Assembly: GCF_003002025.1 (NCBI RefSeq)
Contig: NZ_PVZB01000004.1
Location: 124,001-188,000 of the forward strand
Source: Paraburkholderia sp. BL25I1N1
GTDB taxonomy: Bacteria > Pseudomonadota > Gammaproteobacteria > Burkholderiales > Burkholderiaceae
Length of the DNA: 64,000 bases
Direction of reading: 5' to 3'
Part shown: positions 52,474 to 62,121 of the stretch, in pieces
Numbering within the stretch: the stretch's first letter is position 1
How the letters are laid out: each line of letters starts with the position of its first letter
Notes under the pieces: model-generated
Told to the model about the DNA's origin: nothing
What the model saw: the letters and a program-made list of their open reading frames with translations, nothing else
Database searches by the model: none
Program-made: the position numbers and the translations under genes

Positions 52474-54986
52474 AGCTCTCCCGTAACGGTTTGTGGTGTC
52501 GGCGCCTGTGCCCCGCCGTTGCTCGGGCCATCAGGCTCTCCAATAGGCAGACTGCAATGGAACGTGGCGCCTGTGATGTGGCCATCGGATTCGACGTTGT
52601 TGACCACCCACAGACGACCGCGGTGCGATTCGATAATCGAACGGCAAATGTTCAGCCCCATGCCCATACCATCGGACTTGGTGCTGTAAAACGGTTCGAA
52701 CAGCCGCTCGGCTGTTGCTTCGTCGACGCCCGGCCCCTGGTCGACGACGCTGATGCAGACAAACCCGCTTTCCAGCCGCACGACGACGCGGATCACTGGA
52801 TCGACTGCATTCGGACGGGCTTCGGCCATCGCTTCGGCGGCGTTCTTCAGCAGGTTGACCAGCACCTGCTCGATCAGCACCGGGTCGACGTAGATTACCG
52901 GCAGGCGCGAGCGCAGATCCGTGACGATGCGAATGCGGCGCTTCCTCGCCTCGATCTCGGCGAGGCCCACGGCGTCGGCCACGATATCGGCGACGCGCGT
53001 GGCTTGCCGCTTCGGCTCGCTGCGCTTCACGAACTCGCGAATGCGCTTGATGATCATGCCGGCGCGCACCGCCTGCTGGGCGGTTTTTTCGAGCACGGGC
53101 AGCAGATTGTCAGGCGTCGTCCGACCGGATTTAACCAGCGCCACAGTTCCGGAGCAATAGTTATTGATCGCGGCGAGCGGTTGATTCAGTTCGTGCGCGA
53201 GCGACGACGCCATTTCGCCCATCGTCATCAGGCGGCTGGTGAACTGCAGCTTCTCGTCCTGCTGGCGCGACAGTTCCTGCGCCTGCTTGCGTGTCGTAAT
53301 GTCGGTCGCGATCTGCATCTGCGCGAGGTGGCCGTCCACCCACTGGATGTACTGGCGGCGCACTTCGAACCACTTCTGAATGCTCTGCACGTAAATTTCC
53401 TGCGCATCCGCGGTACTTTCGGTCAACGCGGCGGCGGGCAGGCCAGCGTATGTGTCCACCATATCGATCGAATCGGACGACGCCTGTGCGCTATCGAACC
53501 CGCCGCCCGCCAATTCCAGATGCCCGTCGGGGCGAATCCCGAACAGATGCCGGTAATAGCGGTTGGCGAACAGGAGTTCGGCTTCGTCGGCGGCCAGCAC
53601 GGAGACGGCGGCGTCGAGACTTTCGAGCACCGTGGTGAAGCGCTCGTGCGCGGCGGCGAGTTCTTCGCGCGCGCGTTTCGGCTCGGTGATGTCGGTCATC
53701 GACGACATCCAGCCGGTCTGGCGGCCCGAGCTGTCGATCAGCGGCGACACGTAGAGGCGAGCGTGGAACAGCGACCCGTCCTTGCGGCGCACCCGCAATT
53801 CGAAGCCGGAAGAGGGCGCCTTGCCGCGCAGTGTCATGTCGAGCTGGCGCTGCATTTCGGGGTAAGCGTCGCGCGGCCAGTAGGCGAACGGCGCGTTCTT
53901 GCCGACCAGATCGCTTTCGTCCCAGCCGGTCATGCGGCAAAAGGCCGGATTGACGTGGGTGATGCGCCCATGCATGTCGAGCACGCGCATACCGATCAGC
54001 ACCGAGTTTTCCATCGCGCGGCGGAAGAACGCTTCGGCATATAGCGCCTGCTGCGCTTCGAAGCGTTGCCGCGTGTGTTTCCACAAACTCCACAGGCTCC
54101 ACAGCACGAAACAGGACAGCCCGGCCACCAGCCACACCAGTGTGTTGTTGGTGAAGTTGGTCATCTGCGGGAACGCGTAGACGCGCACCGAGACGCCCTG
54201 GCCCGGCGGGTCGAGCGGCAGGTCGTAGAACATGTCGCGCGGCAGGCGCGGGCGGGTCGACGTGGTGGTCAACTCGCGATTGTTCACGTCGATGATCGAG
54301 ATTTTGTACTTGGCGGACAACTCGGGCGGAATGTCGTGCTTGAGAATGCCTTCCACCGAGAACACCGCGGCGATCGTGCCGAGGAAGTCGCGGTCGCGGA
54401 ACACCGGCGTTTGCAGCGTGATGTAGCCGTTGCCGAGGTCGTCGTAGATGAGCGGCGAATACACCTGGCGGCGCGTGTTGCGCGCTTCGGTGAAGGCGGC
54501 TTTGACGGCTTCGTCCATCTGCGCGTCGTTCGGCTTGGCCAGACGCTGGCCGAACACGGGCAGCGCGGTATTGGGCCAGCGCGGTTGCTGCGCGCTGGTA
54601 TACCAGTTCATGTAGAGGATCTCGGGATGCCCCTGCATGATGTCCGTGGTGGACACCTGGAGCGAGTGCGGATCGGCACGGCCGGCAACCAGATCGCGCG
54701 CGAGCGCCTGGATCTGTTCCTGCGCGCCGGTCATGGACAGGCGGATCTGCTGCTGTGCCCACGCGACGTTACGGTAAAGCGTGTCTTCCTGCTGTTGCTG
54801 TTCGCGCCGGTTCAGGCTCCACAAAATCAGACTCATGACGACCAGAAACACCAGGATCGACAGAAGCGGCGTGAGCAAATAGGAATTGGACCACCATGGT
54901 CCATGGTGCCAGCGGGAGGACGGCGTCGAATCCGTCGGCGAACCGGCGGTGCGCGCCGAGCGTGCGAAAAGCCGTTCGGTCAACAT
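52470..54986 (-). CDS. PAS-domain sensor histidine kinase (FixL-like, membrane-bound)
   Basis: The kinase has about 838 residues. Two membrane segments (about 45-65 and near 290) enclose a periplasmic sensing region of about 220 residues. Two PAS domains follow (about 325-445 and 460-570; first with TGWDESDLVG and a PAC motif), then a HisKA domain with SLAHELNQPLAAINNYCSG (phosphorylated His) and an ATPase domain (GPGVDEATAERLFEPFYSTKSDGMGMGLNICRSIIE). The stop overlaps the start of the FixJ-type regulator. The start at 54986 is uncertain; ATG at 54995 is equally possible, and no ribosome site is seen. The signal sensed by the periplasmic domain is unknown. Confidence 0.9.
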   Translation of the reverse strand: MLTERLFARSARTAGSPTDSTPSSRWHHGPWWSNSYLLTPLLSILVFLVVMSLILWSLNRREQQQQEDTLYRNVAWAQQQIRLSMTGAQEQIQALARDLVAGRADPHSLQVSTTDIMQGHPEILYMNWYTSAQQPRWPNTALPVFGQRLAKPNDAQMDEAVKAAFTEARNTRRQVYSPLIYDDLGNGYITLQTPVFRDRDFLGTIAAVFSVEGILKHDIPPELSAKYKISIIDVNNRELTTTSTRPRLPRDMFYDLPLDPPGQGVSVRVYAFPQMTNFTNNTLVWLVAGLSCFVLWSLWSLWKHTRQRFEAQQALYAEAFFRRAMENSVLIGMRVLDMHGRITHVNPAFCRMTGWDESDLVGKNAPFAYWPRDAYPEMQRQLDMTLRGKAPSSGFELRVRRKDGSLFHARLYVSPLIDSSGRQTGWMSSMTDITEPKRAREELAAAHERFTTVLESLDAAVSVLAADEAELLFANRYYRHLFGIRPDGHLELAGGGFDSAQASSDSIDMVDTYAGLPAAALTESTADAQEIYVQSIQKWFEVRRQYIQWVDGHLAQMQIATDITTRKQAQELSRQQDEKLQFTSRLMTMGEMASSLAHELNQPLAAINNYCSGTVALVKSGRTTPDNLLPVLEKTAQQAVRAGMIIKRIREFVKRSEPKRQATRVADIVADAVGLAEIEARKRRIRIVTDLRSRLPVIYVDPVLIEQVLVNLLKNAAEAMAEARPNAVDPVIRVVVRLESGFVCISVVDQGPGVDEATAERLFEPFYSTKSDGMGMGLNICRSIIESHRGRLWVVNNVESDGHITGATFHCSLPIGEPDGPSNGGAQAPTPQTVTGEL

Positions 54987-55261
54987 GCGTGGCATTGTAG
55001 CGCAGCGTGAAGCTAGCAAATGGCGCAAAAAAGCGCGGAAAGGACCATTAATCGGCGCAAACTAGCCAGCGTATCCGTCGATCGGCAGTCAAATCAGGTT
55101 GCGCCGCAACAATTTTCCGCATTATGAGATTCGATCTCGCAATTCGAAAATTTTGTTGCGCTGACGTCGGGACCCTTATTACAATCGGCCGAAGCTGCCG
55201 CGGCCGTGCTTCGTCCGCGTCGTCTGTTCAAAGAGCGTTCCTCTACATCCAGGAGACGAGC
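54987..55261. promoter_or_regulatory. Divergent control region of the sensor kinase and aceE
   Basis: The aceE side has TTGCGC (55156-55161), an 18-base spacer and TACAAT (55180-55185), a reasonable sigma-70 promoter. CGCAACAATTTTC (55105-55117) and GAAAATTTTGTTGCG (55146-55160) form an inverted repeat with a two-base insertion, and its right arm overlaps the -35 box. It is a candidate site for the adjacent FixJ-type regulator or another repressor. It does not match the E. coli PdhR box. Confidence 0.55.
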
Positions 55262-57958
55262 ATGTCCGCTGTACCCGACGAAGTCATGAAATATGTCGCT
55301 GCTGAAAAAGACGACGATCCCCAGGAAACCGGCGAATGGCTTGAAGCGCTGGATGGCGTGATTTCTGCTGTGGGCCCCGATCGTGCTCACTACCTGATCG
55401 AGAAACAGATTGAATTCGCGCGCGTGCATGGCGAACATCTGCCGTTCTCGGCCAACACGCCGTACATCAACACGATCCCGGTTTCGCGTCAGGCGAAGAT
55501 CCCCGGCGATCAGGACATCGAACACCGCATTCGCTCGTACACGCGCTGGAACGCTATCGCGATGGTGCTGCGCGCCGGCAAGGACACCAATGTCGGCGGC
55601 CACATCGCCTCGTTCGCCTCCGCCGCCACGCTTTACGACGTCGGCTATAACCACTTCTGGCATGCGCCGTCCGCTGAACATGGCGGCGATCTCGTGTTCG
55701 TGCAGGGCCACTCGTCGCCGGGCGTCTATTCGCGCGCGTTTCTGCTGGGCCGCCTGACCGAGAACCAGCTCGACAACTTCCGGCAGGAAGTGGGCGGCGA
55801 GGGCATCTCGTCGTACCCGCACCCGTGGCTGATGCCGGACTTCTGGCAATTCCCGACCGTCTCGATGGGCCTCGGCCCGATCATGGCGATCTATCAGGCG
55901 CGCTTCATGAAGTACATGCAGGCGCGCGGCATTGCGAAGACCGACGGCCGCAAGGTCTGGGCTTTCCTCGGCGACGGCGAAACGGACGAGCCGGAATCGC
56001 TCGGCGCGATCGGCATGGCCGGCCGCGAACGGCTCGACAACCTCGTGTTCGTGATCAACTGCAACCTGCAGCGCCTCGACGGTCCGGTGCGCGGTAACGG
56101 CAAGATCATCCAGGAACTGGAAAGCGAATTCCGCGGCGCCGGCTGGAACGTCATCAAGGTCATCTGGGGCAGCCGCTGGGATGCGCTGTTCCAACGCGAC
56201 AAGTCGGGCGCGCTGATGCGCCGCATGATGGCAGTGGTCGACGGCGAATACCAGACGTACAAGTCGGAGTCGGGCGCGTATGTGCGCGAACACTTCTTCA
56301 ATACGCCGGAACTGAAGGCGCTGGTCGCCGAATGGTCCGACGAGGAAATCTGGAACCTGAACCGAGGCGGCCACGATCCGCACAAGATCTACGCGGCGTT
56401 CCAGGAAGCGTCGAATTCGCAGGGGCAGCCGACCGTCATTCTCGCGAAGACGATCAAGGGCTACGGCATGGGCGAAGCCGGCCAGGCGATGAACATCACC
56501 CACCAGCAGAAGAAGCTGCACGTGGATCAGCTGAAGAAATTCCGCGACCAGTTCCGCCTGCCGATCGCCGACGAAGACCTCGTCAACGTGCCGTACCTCA
56601 AGTTCGAAGAAGGTTCGAAGGAACTCGAGTACATGCGCCAGAAGCGCATGGACCTCGGCGGTTATCTGCCGGCGCGTCGCCAGAAGGCCGAGTCGCTGCC
56701 GGTGCCGGAACTGTCGGCATTCGAGCCGCTGTTGAAGGGCACGGGCGAAGGCCGCGAGATCTCCACGACCATGGCGTTCGTGCGGATCCTGAACATCCTG
56801 CTGAAAGACAAGGCGCTCGGTAAGCGCATCGTGCCGATCGTGCCGGACGAATCGCGTACCTTCGGTATGGAAGGTCTGTTCCGTCAGATCGGTATCTGGA
56901 ATCAGGAAGGCCAGAAGTACGTGCCTGAAGATTCCGACCAGTTGATGTTCTACCGTGAGTCGGAAACCGGTCAGATCTTGCAGGAAGGCATCAACGAAGC
57001 TGGTGGTATGTGTGACTGGATCGCGGCCGCGACGTCGTACTCGACGCACGGCGAGATCATGATCCCGTTCTACATCTTCTACTCGATGTTCGGCTTCCAG
57101 CGTATTGGCGACCTCGCATGGGCAGCCGGCGACATGCGTTCGCGCGGCTTCCTGCTGGGTGGTACGGCCGGCCGCACGACGCTGAACGGCGAAGGTTTGC
57201 AGCACGAAGACGGCCACTCGCTGCTGTGGGCGGCTTCGGTGCCGAACTGCGTCAGCTATGACCCGACCTTCGGTTACGAACTCGCGGTCATCATGCGGGA
57301 CGGTCTGCGCCGCATGGTCGCGGATCAGGAAGACGTGTACTACTACATCACGGTGATGAACGAGAACTACGAGCACCCGGCGATTCCGCAGGGCGACTCG
57401 GTGGCGGCCGACATCATCAAGGGCATGTACGCGTTCCGCAAGGCCGAAGCGGACAAGAAGGCGCCGCGCGTGCAGCTGATGGGCGCGGGCACGATCTTCA
57501 ACGAAGTGATCGCCGCCGCCGACCTGCTGAAGAACGACTGGGGCGTCGCCGCCGATCTGTGGAGCGTGCCGAGCTTCACCGAACTCGCGCGCGAAGGCCA
57601 TGAAGTGCAGCGCTGGAACCTGCTGCACCCCACCGAAGAAAAGAAGCTCTCGCACGTCGAGAAGCTGCTGAAGGACGCACAAGGTCCGGTCATCGCTTCG
57701 ACCGACTACGTGCGCGCGCTGACCGAGCAGATCCGCGCGTTCGTGCCGCAGAAGTTCGTCGTGCTGGGCACGGATGGCTACGGCCGTTCGGACACGCGCG
57801 AAAAGCTGCGCCACTTCTTCGAAGTCGACCGCTACTGGGTCACGGTTGCCGCGTTGAATGCACTCGCAGATGAAGGCACGATCGAACGCAAGGTAGTCGC
57901 CGAGGCGCTCAAGAAGTACAACCTTGATCCCGCCAAACCCAACCCGATGACCGTCTAA
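55262..57958 (+). CDS. aceE: Pyruvate dehydrogenase E1 component, homodimeric type
   Basis: The 898-residue thiamine-diphosphate enzyme decarboxylates pyruvate and transfers the acetyl group to lipoyl E2. It begins MSAVPDEVMKYVAAEK and matches the E. coli enzyme (887 residues): HAPSAEHGGDLVFVQGHSSPGVYSRA, the ThDP-binding FLGDGETDEPES (start of GDG-N motif), and INEAGGMCDWIAAATSYSTHGE in the C-terminal half. The ATG follows CCAGGAG. It is the first gene of aceE-aceF-lpdA, divergent from the sensor kinase. Regulation by the adjacent two-component pair is plausible. Confidence 0.97.
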   Translation: MSAVPDEVMKYVAAEKDDDPQETGEWLEALDGVISAVGPDRAHYLIEKQIEFARVHGEHLPFSANTPYINTIPVSRQAKIPGDQDIEHRIRSYTRWNAIAMVLRAGKDTNVGGHIASFASAATLYDVGYNHFWHAPSAEHGGDLVFVQGHSSPGVYSRAFLLGRLTENQLDNFRQEVGGEGISSYPHPWLMPDFWQFPTVSMGLGPIMAIYQARFMKYMQARGIAKTDGRKVWAFLGDGETDEPESLGAIGMAGRERLDNLVFVINCNLQRLDGPVRGNGKIIQELESEFRGAGWNVIKVIWGSRWDALFQRDKSGALMRRMMAVVDGEYQTYKSESGAYVREHFFNTPELKALVAEWSDEEIWNLNRGGHDPHKIYAAFQEASNSQGQPTVILAKTIKGYGMGEAGQAMNITHQQKKLHVDQLKKFRDQFRLPIADEDLVNVPYLKFEEGSKELEYMRQKRMDLGGYLPARRQKAESLPVPELSAFEPLLKGTGEGREISTTMAFVRILNILLKDKALGKRIVPIVPDESRTFGMEGLFRQIGIWNQEGQKYVPEDSDQLMFYRESETGQILQEGINEAGGMCDWIAAATSYSTHGEIMIPFYIFYSMFGFQRIGDLAWAAGDMRSRGFLLGGTAGRTTLNGEGLQHEDGHSLLWAASVPNCVSYDPTFGYELAVIMRDGLRRMVADQEDVYYYITVMNENYEHPAIPQGDSVAADIIKGMYAFRKAEADKKAPRVQLMGAGTIFNEVIAAADLLKNDWGVAADLWSVPSFTELAREGHEVQRWNLLHPTEEKKLSHVEKLLKDAQGPVIASTDYVRALTEQIRAFVPQKFVVLGTDGYGRSDTREKLRHFFEVDRYWVTVAALNALADEGTIERKVVAEALKKYNLDPAKPNPMTV

Positions 57959-58045
57959 GGCATCATTCCCCGTGTGCCATGGCGTGCGCGCCCGCTCCTG
58001 CGTTGGCAGGGGCAGGCCGCGTGCGCGGCCCAGGAGACACTAACA

Positions 58046-59710
58046 ATGAGTCAAGCGATCGAAGTCAAGGTGCCGGACATCGGCGATTACAAGGACATTC
58101 CTGTGATCGAGGTGCTGGTGAAGGCGGGTGACACCGTCGAAAAAGAGCAATCGCTCGTTACGCTGGAATCCGACAAGGCGACCATGGACGTGCCGAGCTC
58201 GGCCGCCGGCGTCGTCAAGGAAGTGAAGGTCAAGGTCGGCGACAACGTCTCGGAAGGTTCGCTGATCGTCGTGCTGGAAGGTGCGGAAGGTGGCGCGGCT
58301 GCGCCGGCTCCGGCGCCTGCTGCCGCACCGGCTCCGTCGGCGGCACCTTCGGCCGCGCCTGCTGCTGCTCCGGCGCCCGCGCCCGCGGCGAGCGGCGGTG
58401 GTCTGCAGGAAGTCAAAGTGCCGGATATCGGCGACTACAAAGACATTCCCGTGATCGAAGTCGCGGTGAAGGTCGGCGATCGCGTCGAGAAAGAGCAGTC
58501 GCTGGTCACGCTCGAATCCGATAAGGCGACCATGGATGTGCCGAGCTCGGCCTCTGGCGTCGTCAAGGAAGTGAAGGTCAAGGTAGGCGATACCGTGTCG
58601 GAAGGCTCGGTGATCGTGGTCGTGGAAGCCGAAGGCGGCGCGGCCGCGGCTCCTGCTCCGGCTCCGAAGCAAGCGGTCGAAAAGCCGTCAGATGCGCCCG
58701 CCGCTCCGTCGCCGGCTCCGGCGGCTCCCTCGGCGCTCGCTCAGGCGCCGGTGATTCCGGCGGGAGAAGGCGGCGCGCGGCACGCGAGTCATGCGTCGCC
58801 GTCCGTGCGTAAATTCGCGCGCGAGCTCGGTGTCGATGTGACGCAGGTGCAGGGCACGGGTCCGAAGAACCGTATCACGCAAGCCGACGTGACCGCCTTC
58901 ATCAAGGGCGTGATGACCGGTCAGCGTGCTGCGCCGGCTGGTGCGGCCGCACCGGCGGCCGCGGGCGGTGGCGGCGAGTTGAACCTGCTGCCGTGGCCGA
59001 AGGTCGACTTCACGAAGTTTGGTCCGGTCGATCCGAAGCCGCTCTCGCGCATCAAGAAGATTTCGGGCGCGAATCTGCATCGCAACTGGGTCATGATTCC
59101 GCACGTCACGAATAACGACGAAGCGGACATCACCGAGCTCGAAGCATTACGCGTGCAGTTGAACAAGGAAAACGAAAAGTCGGGTGTGAAGATCACCATG
59201 CTGGCTTTCGTGATCAAGGCTGTGGTGTCGGCTTTGAAGCAGTTCCCGACGTTTAATGCCAGCCTCGATGGCGATAACCTGGTGTTCAAGCAGTACTTCC
59301 ATATCGGGTTCGCGGCTGATACGCCGAACGGTCTGGTCGTTCCTGTCATTCGCGATGCGGATAAGAAGGGTTTGATCGATATCGCCAAGGAAATGGCCGA
59401 GCTGTCGAAGGCTGCGCGTGACGGCAAGCTGAAGCCGGATCAGATGCAAGGTGGGTGCTTCTCGATTTCTTCTTTGGGTGGCATTGGCGGTACGAACTTC
59501 ACGCCGATTATCAATGCGCCTGAAGTGGCCATTCTTGGTCTGTCGCGCGGTGCGATGAAGCCGGTTTGGGATGGTAAGCAGTTCGTGCCGCGTTTGATCC
59601 TGCCGCTTTCTTTGTCGTATGACCATCGTGTCATTGATGGTGCCGCGGCGGCCAGGTTCAATGCGTATCTTGGGGCGCTTCTTGCCGATTTCCGGCGTGT
59701 GATTCTTTGA
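58046..59710 (+). CDS. aceF: Dihydrolipoyllysine acetyltransferase (E2) with two lipoyl domains
   Basis: The 554-residue E2 has lipoyl domains at 1-75 (Lys44 in ESDKATMD) and about 118-195 (Lys160), separated by Ala/Pro-rich linkers. A peripheral-subunit-binding domain ([30 protein letters not shown]) follows at about 250-290, and the acetyltransferase domain has the DHRVIDG motif with His527 and Asp531. The two lipoyl domains are very similar in DNA, a sign of duplication or gene conversion. From about 59260 the codons become visibly richer in T-ending forms than in the rest of the gene. The gene starts 88 bases after aceE. Confidence 0.97.
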   Translation: MSQAIEVKVPDIGDYKDIPVIEVLVKAGDTVEKEQSLVTLESDKATMDVPSSAAGVVKEVKVKVGDNVSEGSLIVVLEGAEGGAAAPAPAPAAAPAPSAAPSAAPAAAPAPAPAASGGGLQEVKVPDIGDYKDIPVIEVAVKVGDRVEKEQSLVTLESDKATMDVPSSASGVVKEVKVKVGDTVSEGSVIVVVEAEGGAAAAPAPAPKQAVEKPSDAPAAPSPAPAAPSALAQAPVIPAGEGGARHASHASPSVRKFARELGVDVTQVQGTGPKNRITQADVTAFIKGVMTGQRAAPAGAAAPAAAGGGGELNLLPWPKVDFTKFGPVDPKPLSRIKKISGANLHRNWVMIPHVTNNDEADITELEALRVQLNKENEKSGVKITMLAFVIKAVVSALKQFPTFNASLDGDNLVFKQYFHIGFAADTPNGLVVPVIRDADKKGLIDIAKEMAELSKAARDGKLKPDQMQGGCFSISSLGGIGGTNFTPIINAPEVAILGLSRGAMKPVWDGKQFVPRLILPLSLSYDHRVIDGAAAARFNAYLGALLADFRRVIL

Positions 59711-59798
59711 TCGTGTAGTTGCGTGGGACGCGGGTTTCTTTCTGTTTCTGTTATCCGCGTCTCTCTGTGGAACCTGATTGCTTGTCGGTCTATTAGCG

Positions 59799-59900
59799 TC
59801 GCCCCTGTGCGGGGCGGCACCTACTTTTCTTTGTCTTCCAAAGAAAAGTAGGCAAAAGAAAGGCGCGTCCTTGGGCGGACTGCAAAGGATGATTCTGTTC
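59799..59900. repeat. Burkholderia-type interspersed hairpin repeat
   Basis: The core is a perfect 14-base stem, CCTACTTTTCTTTG (59820-59833) and CAAAGAAAAGTAGG (59839-59852), with loop TCTTC. A smaller hairpin GCCCC/GGGGC (59801-59815) precedes it and CAAAAGAAAGGCGC follows. I recall this same core from many intergenic places in Burkholderia genomes. It lies between aceF and lpdA and may act as an mRNA processing or attenuation element. Confidence 0.8.
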
Positions 59901-59973
59901 GCCACGCTGCCAGCTTTTGGGCCGCTTTTTTGGGTTCTTCCTTCATCACGATCAATACGAGAAGGGGACACTA

Positions 59974-61782
59974 ATGAGTCTCGTCGAAGTAAAAGTGCCG
60001 GATATCGGTGACTTCAAAGACGTCGATGTCATAGAAGTCAATATCAAAGCGGGCGATGTCATCGAGAACGAACAGGCTCTCATGACGCTCGAGTCCGATA
60101 AGGCCTCTATCGAAGTGCCGAGCGATACCGCCGGCACAGTCAAGGAAGTTCGCGTCAAAGCCGGCGATAAAGTCTCGCAAGGCACGGTGATCGCGCTCGT
60201 CGAAACATCGGCGGATGCAGCGCCCGCAAAAGACGCGCCGAAGGCTCCAGCCAAGGAACCCGAGAAGGCGCCCGCTCAGGCGGACGCCAAACCGCAAGCC
60301 GCGCAAGCGGCGGGGGCTCCGGCTAAGGCTGCCGCGCCTGCTCCGCAAGCGGGTAGCTTCTCCGGCAACGCGGATATCGAGTGCGACATGCTCGTGCTCG
60401 GTTCGGGCCCCGGCGGCTATTCGGCGGCGTTCCGGTCGGCTGACCTGGGGATGAAGACAGTGCTGGTCGAGCGTTACTCGACGCTTGGCGGCGTGTGTCT
60501 GAACGTCGGCTGTATTCCGTCGAAAGCGTTGTTGCACACGGCGCTCGTGATCGACGAGGCCGAAGCGCTCGGCTCGCACGGCATCACGTTCGGCAAGCCG
60601 CAAATCGATCTCGACAAGCTGCGCGACTTCAAGTCGGGCGTCGTCAAGAAGCTCACCGGCGGTCTCGCCGGCATGGCGAAAATGCGCAAGGTCGAAGTGG
60701 TCACGGGCACGGGCTCGTTCGTCGATCCGCATCATATGGAAGTGCAGGTCGAGGGCGGCAAGAAGGTCGTCAAGTTCAAGCAGGCGATCATCGCCGCGGG
60801 CTCGGAAGCGGTGAAGCTGCCGTTCATTCCGGAAGATCCGCGTGTGGTCGATTCGACCGGCGCGCTCGAACTGCGCCAGATTCCGCAACGCATGCTGGTG
60901 ATCGGCGGCGGCATTATCGGCCTGGAAATGGCGACGGTGTATGCCACGCTCGGCGCGCAGATTGACGTGGTCGAAATGCTCGATGGTCTGATGGCCGGCG
61001 CGGACCGCGATCTGGTCAAGGTCTGGGAGAAGTACAACAGCAAGCGTTTCGCCAACGTCATGCTGAAGACGAAGACCACCGCAGCCGAAGCGAAAGACGA
61101 CGGCATCTATGTGTCGTTCGAAGGCGAGAAGGCGCCGGCTGAAGCGCAACGCTACGACCTCGTGCTGGTTGCCGTCGGCCGTTCGCCGAACGGCAAGAAG
61201 ATCGGCGCGGACAAGGCCGGCGTCGCGGTGACGGATCGCGGCTTCATCGACGTGGACAAGCAGATGCGCACGAATGTGCCGCACATCTTCGCGATCGGCG
61301 ATATCGTCGGTCAGCCGATGCTCGCGCATAAGGCCGTGCACGAAGCTCACGTCGCCGCCGAAGTCGCACACGGCGAGAAGGCGTACTTCGACGCGCTGCA
61401 GATTCCGTCGGTGGCTTACACCGATCCGGAAGTGGCGTGGGCCGGCAAGACGGAAGACCAGTTGAAGGCCGAAGGCATCAAGTACGGCAAGGCGGTGTTC
61501 CCGTGGGCCGCGTCGGGCCGCGCAATCGCCAACGGCCGCGACGAAGGCTTCACGAAGCTGCTGTTCGACGAGGAAACGCATCGCGTGATCGGCGGCGGAA
61601 TTGTCGGTCTGAATGCGGGCGACCTGATCAGCGAAGTGTGTCTCGCGGTCGAGATGGGTGCGGACGCAACGGATATCGGTAAGACGATTCACCCGCATCC
61701 GACGCTCGGCGAATCGATCGGCATGGCCGCCGAGTTGTACGAAGGCGTCTGTACCGACCTGCCGCCGCAGAAAAAGAAGTAA
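59974..61782 (+). CDS. lpdA: Dihydrolipoyl dehydrogenase (E3) with an N-terminal lipoyl domain
   Basis: The 602-residue E3 starts with a lipoyl domain (1-80; Lys43 in ESDKASIE), then an Ala/Pro/Lys-rich linker (about 85-130) and the flavoprotein disulfide reductase proper. The redox-active cysteines are Cys175 and Cys180 in GGVCLNVGCIPSKALLH, the FAD-binding motif is SGPGGYSA and the NAD-binding motif GGGIIGLEMA. The C-terminal HPHPTLGESIG holds the catalytic His and Glu. It reoxidises dihydrolipoyl groups with NAD. A fused lipoyl domain on E3 is found in beta-proteobacteria and Neisseria. AAGGGG precedes the ATG. The hairpin repeat lies upstream of it. Confidence 0.97.
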   Translation: MSLVEVKVPDIGDFKDVDVIEVNIKAGDVIENEQALMTLESDKASIEVPSDTAGTVKEVRVKAGDKVSQGTVIALVETSADAAPAKDAPKAPAKEPEKAPAQADAKPQAAQAAGAPAKAAAPAPQAGSFSGNADIECDMLVLGSGPGGYSAAFRSADLGMKTVLVERYSTLGGVCLNVGCIPSKALLHTALVIDEAEALGSHGITFGKPQIDLDKLRDFKSGVVKKLTGGLAGMAKMRKVEVVTGTGSFVDPHHMEVQVEGGKKVVKFKQAIIAAGSEAVKLPFIPEDPRVVDSTGALELRQIPQRMLVIGGGIIGLEMATVYATLGAQIDVVEMLDGLMAGADRDLVKVWEKYNSKRFANVMLKTKTTAAEAKDDGIYVSFEGEKAPAEAQRYDLVLVAVGRSPNGKKIGADKAGVAVTDRGFIDVDKQMRTNVPHIFAIGDIVGQPMLAHKAVHEAHVAAEVAHGEKAYFDALQIPSVAYTDPEVAWAGKTEDQLKAEGIKYGKAVFPWAASGRAIANGRDEGFTKLLFDEETHRVIGGGIVGLNAGDLISEVCLAVEMGADATDIGKTIHPHPTLGESIGMAAELYEGVCTDLPPQKKK

Positions 61783-61827
61783 TGCGATTCGGTCTGCCTG
61801 CACGCGTGCAGGCGGGCTCGACAAAGC

Positions 61828-61866
61828 AAAAAAACGGCGCGCCCTTTGCGGGGCGCGCCGTTTTTC
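61828..61866 (+). terminator. Terminator of the pyruvate dehydrogenase operon
   Basis: CGGCGCGCCC (61835-61844) pairs with GGGCGCGCCG (61851-61860), flanked by AAAAAAA on the left and TTTTTCTTT on the right. A strong intrinsic terminator 46 bases after the lpdA stop. Confidence 0.95.
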
Positions 61867-61956
61867 TTTGGGCAGCGGAGTAGGGCGGTTGCCATGCGAC
61901 GACGGTGTCGTCAACACATGCTGAACGATTCACGCGACGGCGAGAAAGCGTCGCAC

Positions 61957-61981
61957 AAAAAAATCCCGGCCTTTCGCCGGG
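61957..61981 (-). terminator. Terminator of the phasin gene
   Basis: CCCGGC (61965-61970) pairs with GCCGGG (61976-61981). On the minus strand the stem is followed by ATTTTTTT (A run at 61957-61963). It lies 140 bases beyond the phasin stop. Confidence 0.8.
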
Positions 61982-62065
61982 CAAACGATACGCTATTCAA
62001 CGTATCGGAGCGTTCGGCCAGTAACGCCGTGTGAACGGCAACGGCACTACGCTGTTGCTTGCGGT

Positions 62066-62099
62066 AACGCCGGCACAGCGTTCAAGCTGTGCCGGCGTT
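62066..62099. terminator. Perfect 14-base hairpin downstream of the phasin gene
   Basis: AACGCCGGCACAGC (62066-62079) and GCTGTGCCGGCGTT (62086-62099) form a perfect stem with a six-base loop, 22 bases after the phasin stop. There is no T tract, so it may be an mRNA-stabilising 3' hairpin before the true terminator at 61957-61981. Confidence 0.7.
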
Positions 62100-62121
62100 G
62101 GGTGATGCTTGAAACTGAAAC

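Noticed and set aside
52491..54044. A 517-codon open frame opposite the PAS kinase gene
   Set aside because: It lies wholly antisense to a kinase with clear PAS, HisKA and ATPase motifs. The Arg/His-rich composition is that of a high-GC shadow frame.
59778..60011. Small frame across the aceF-lpdA gap
   Set aside because: It translates the hairpin repeat and the lpdA leader. Frames of this type come with each copy of the repeat and are not genes.
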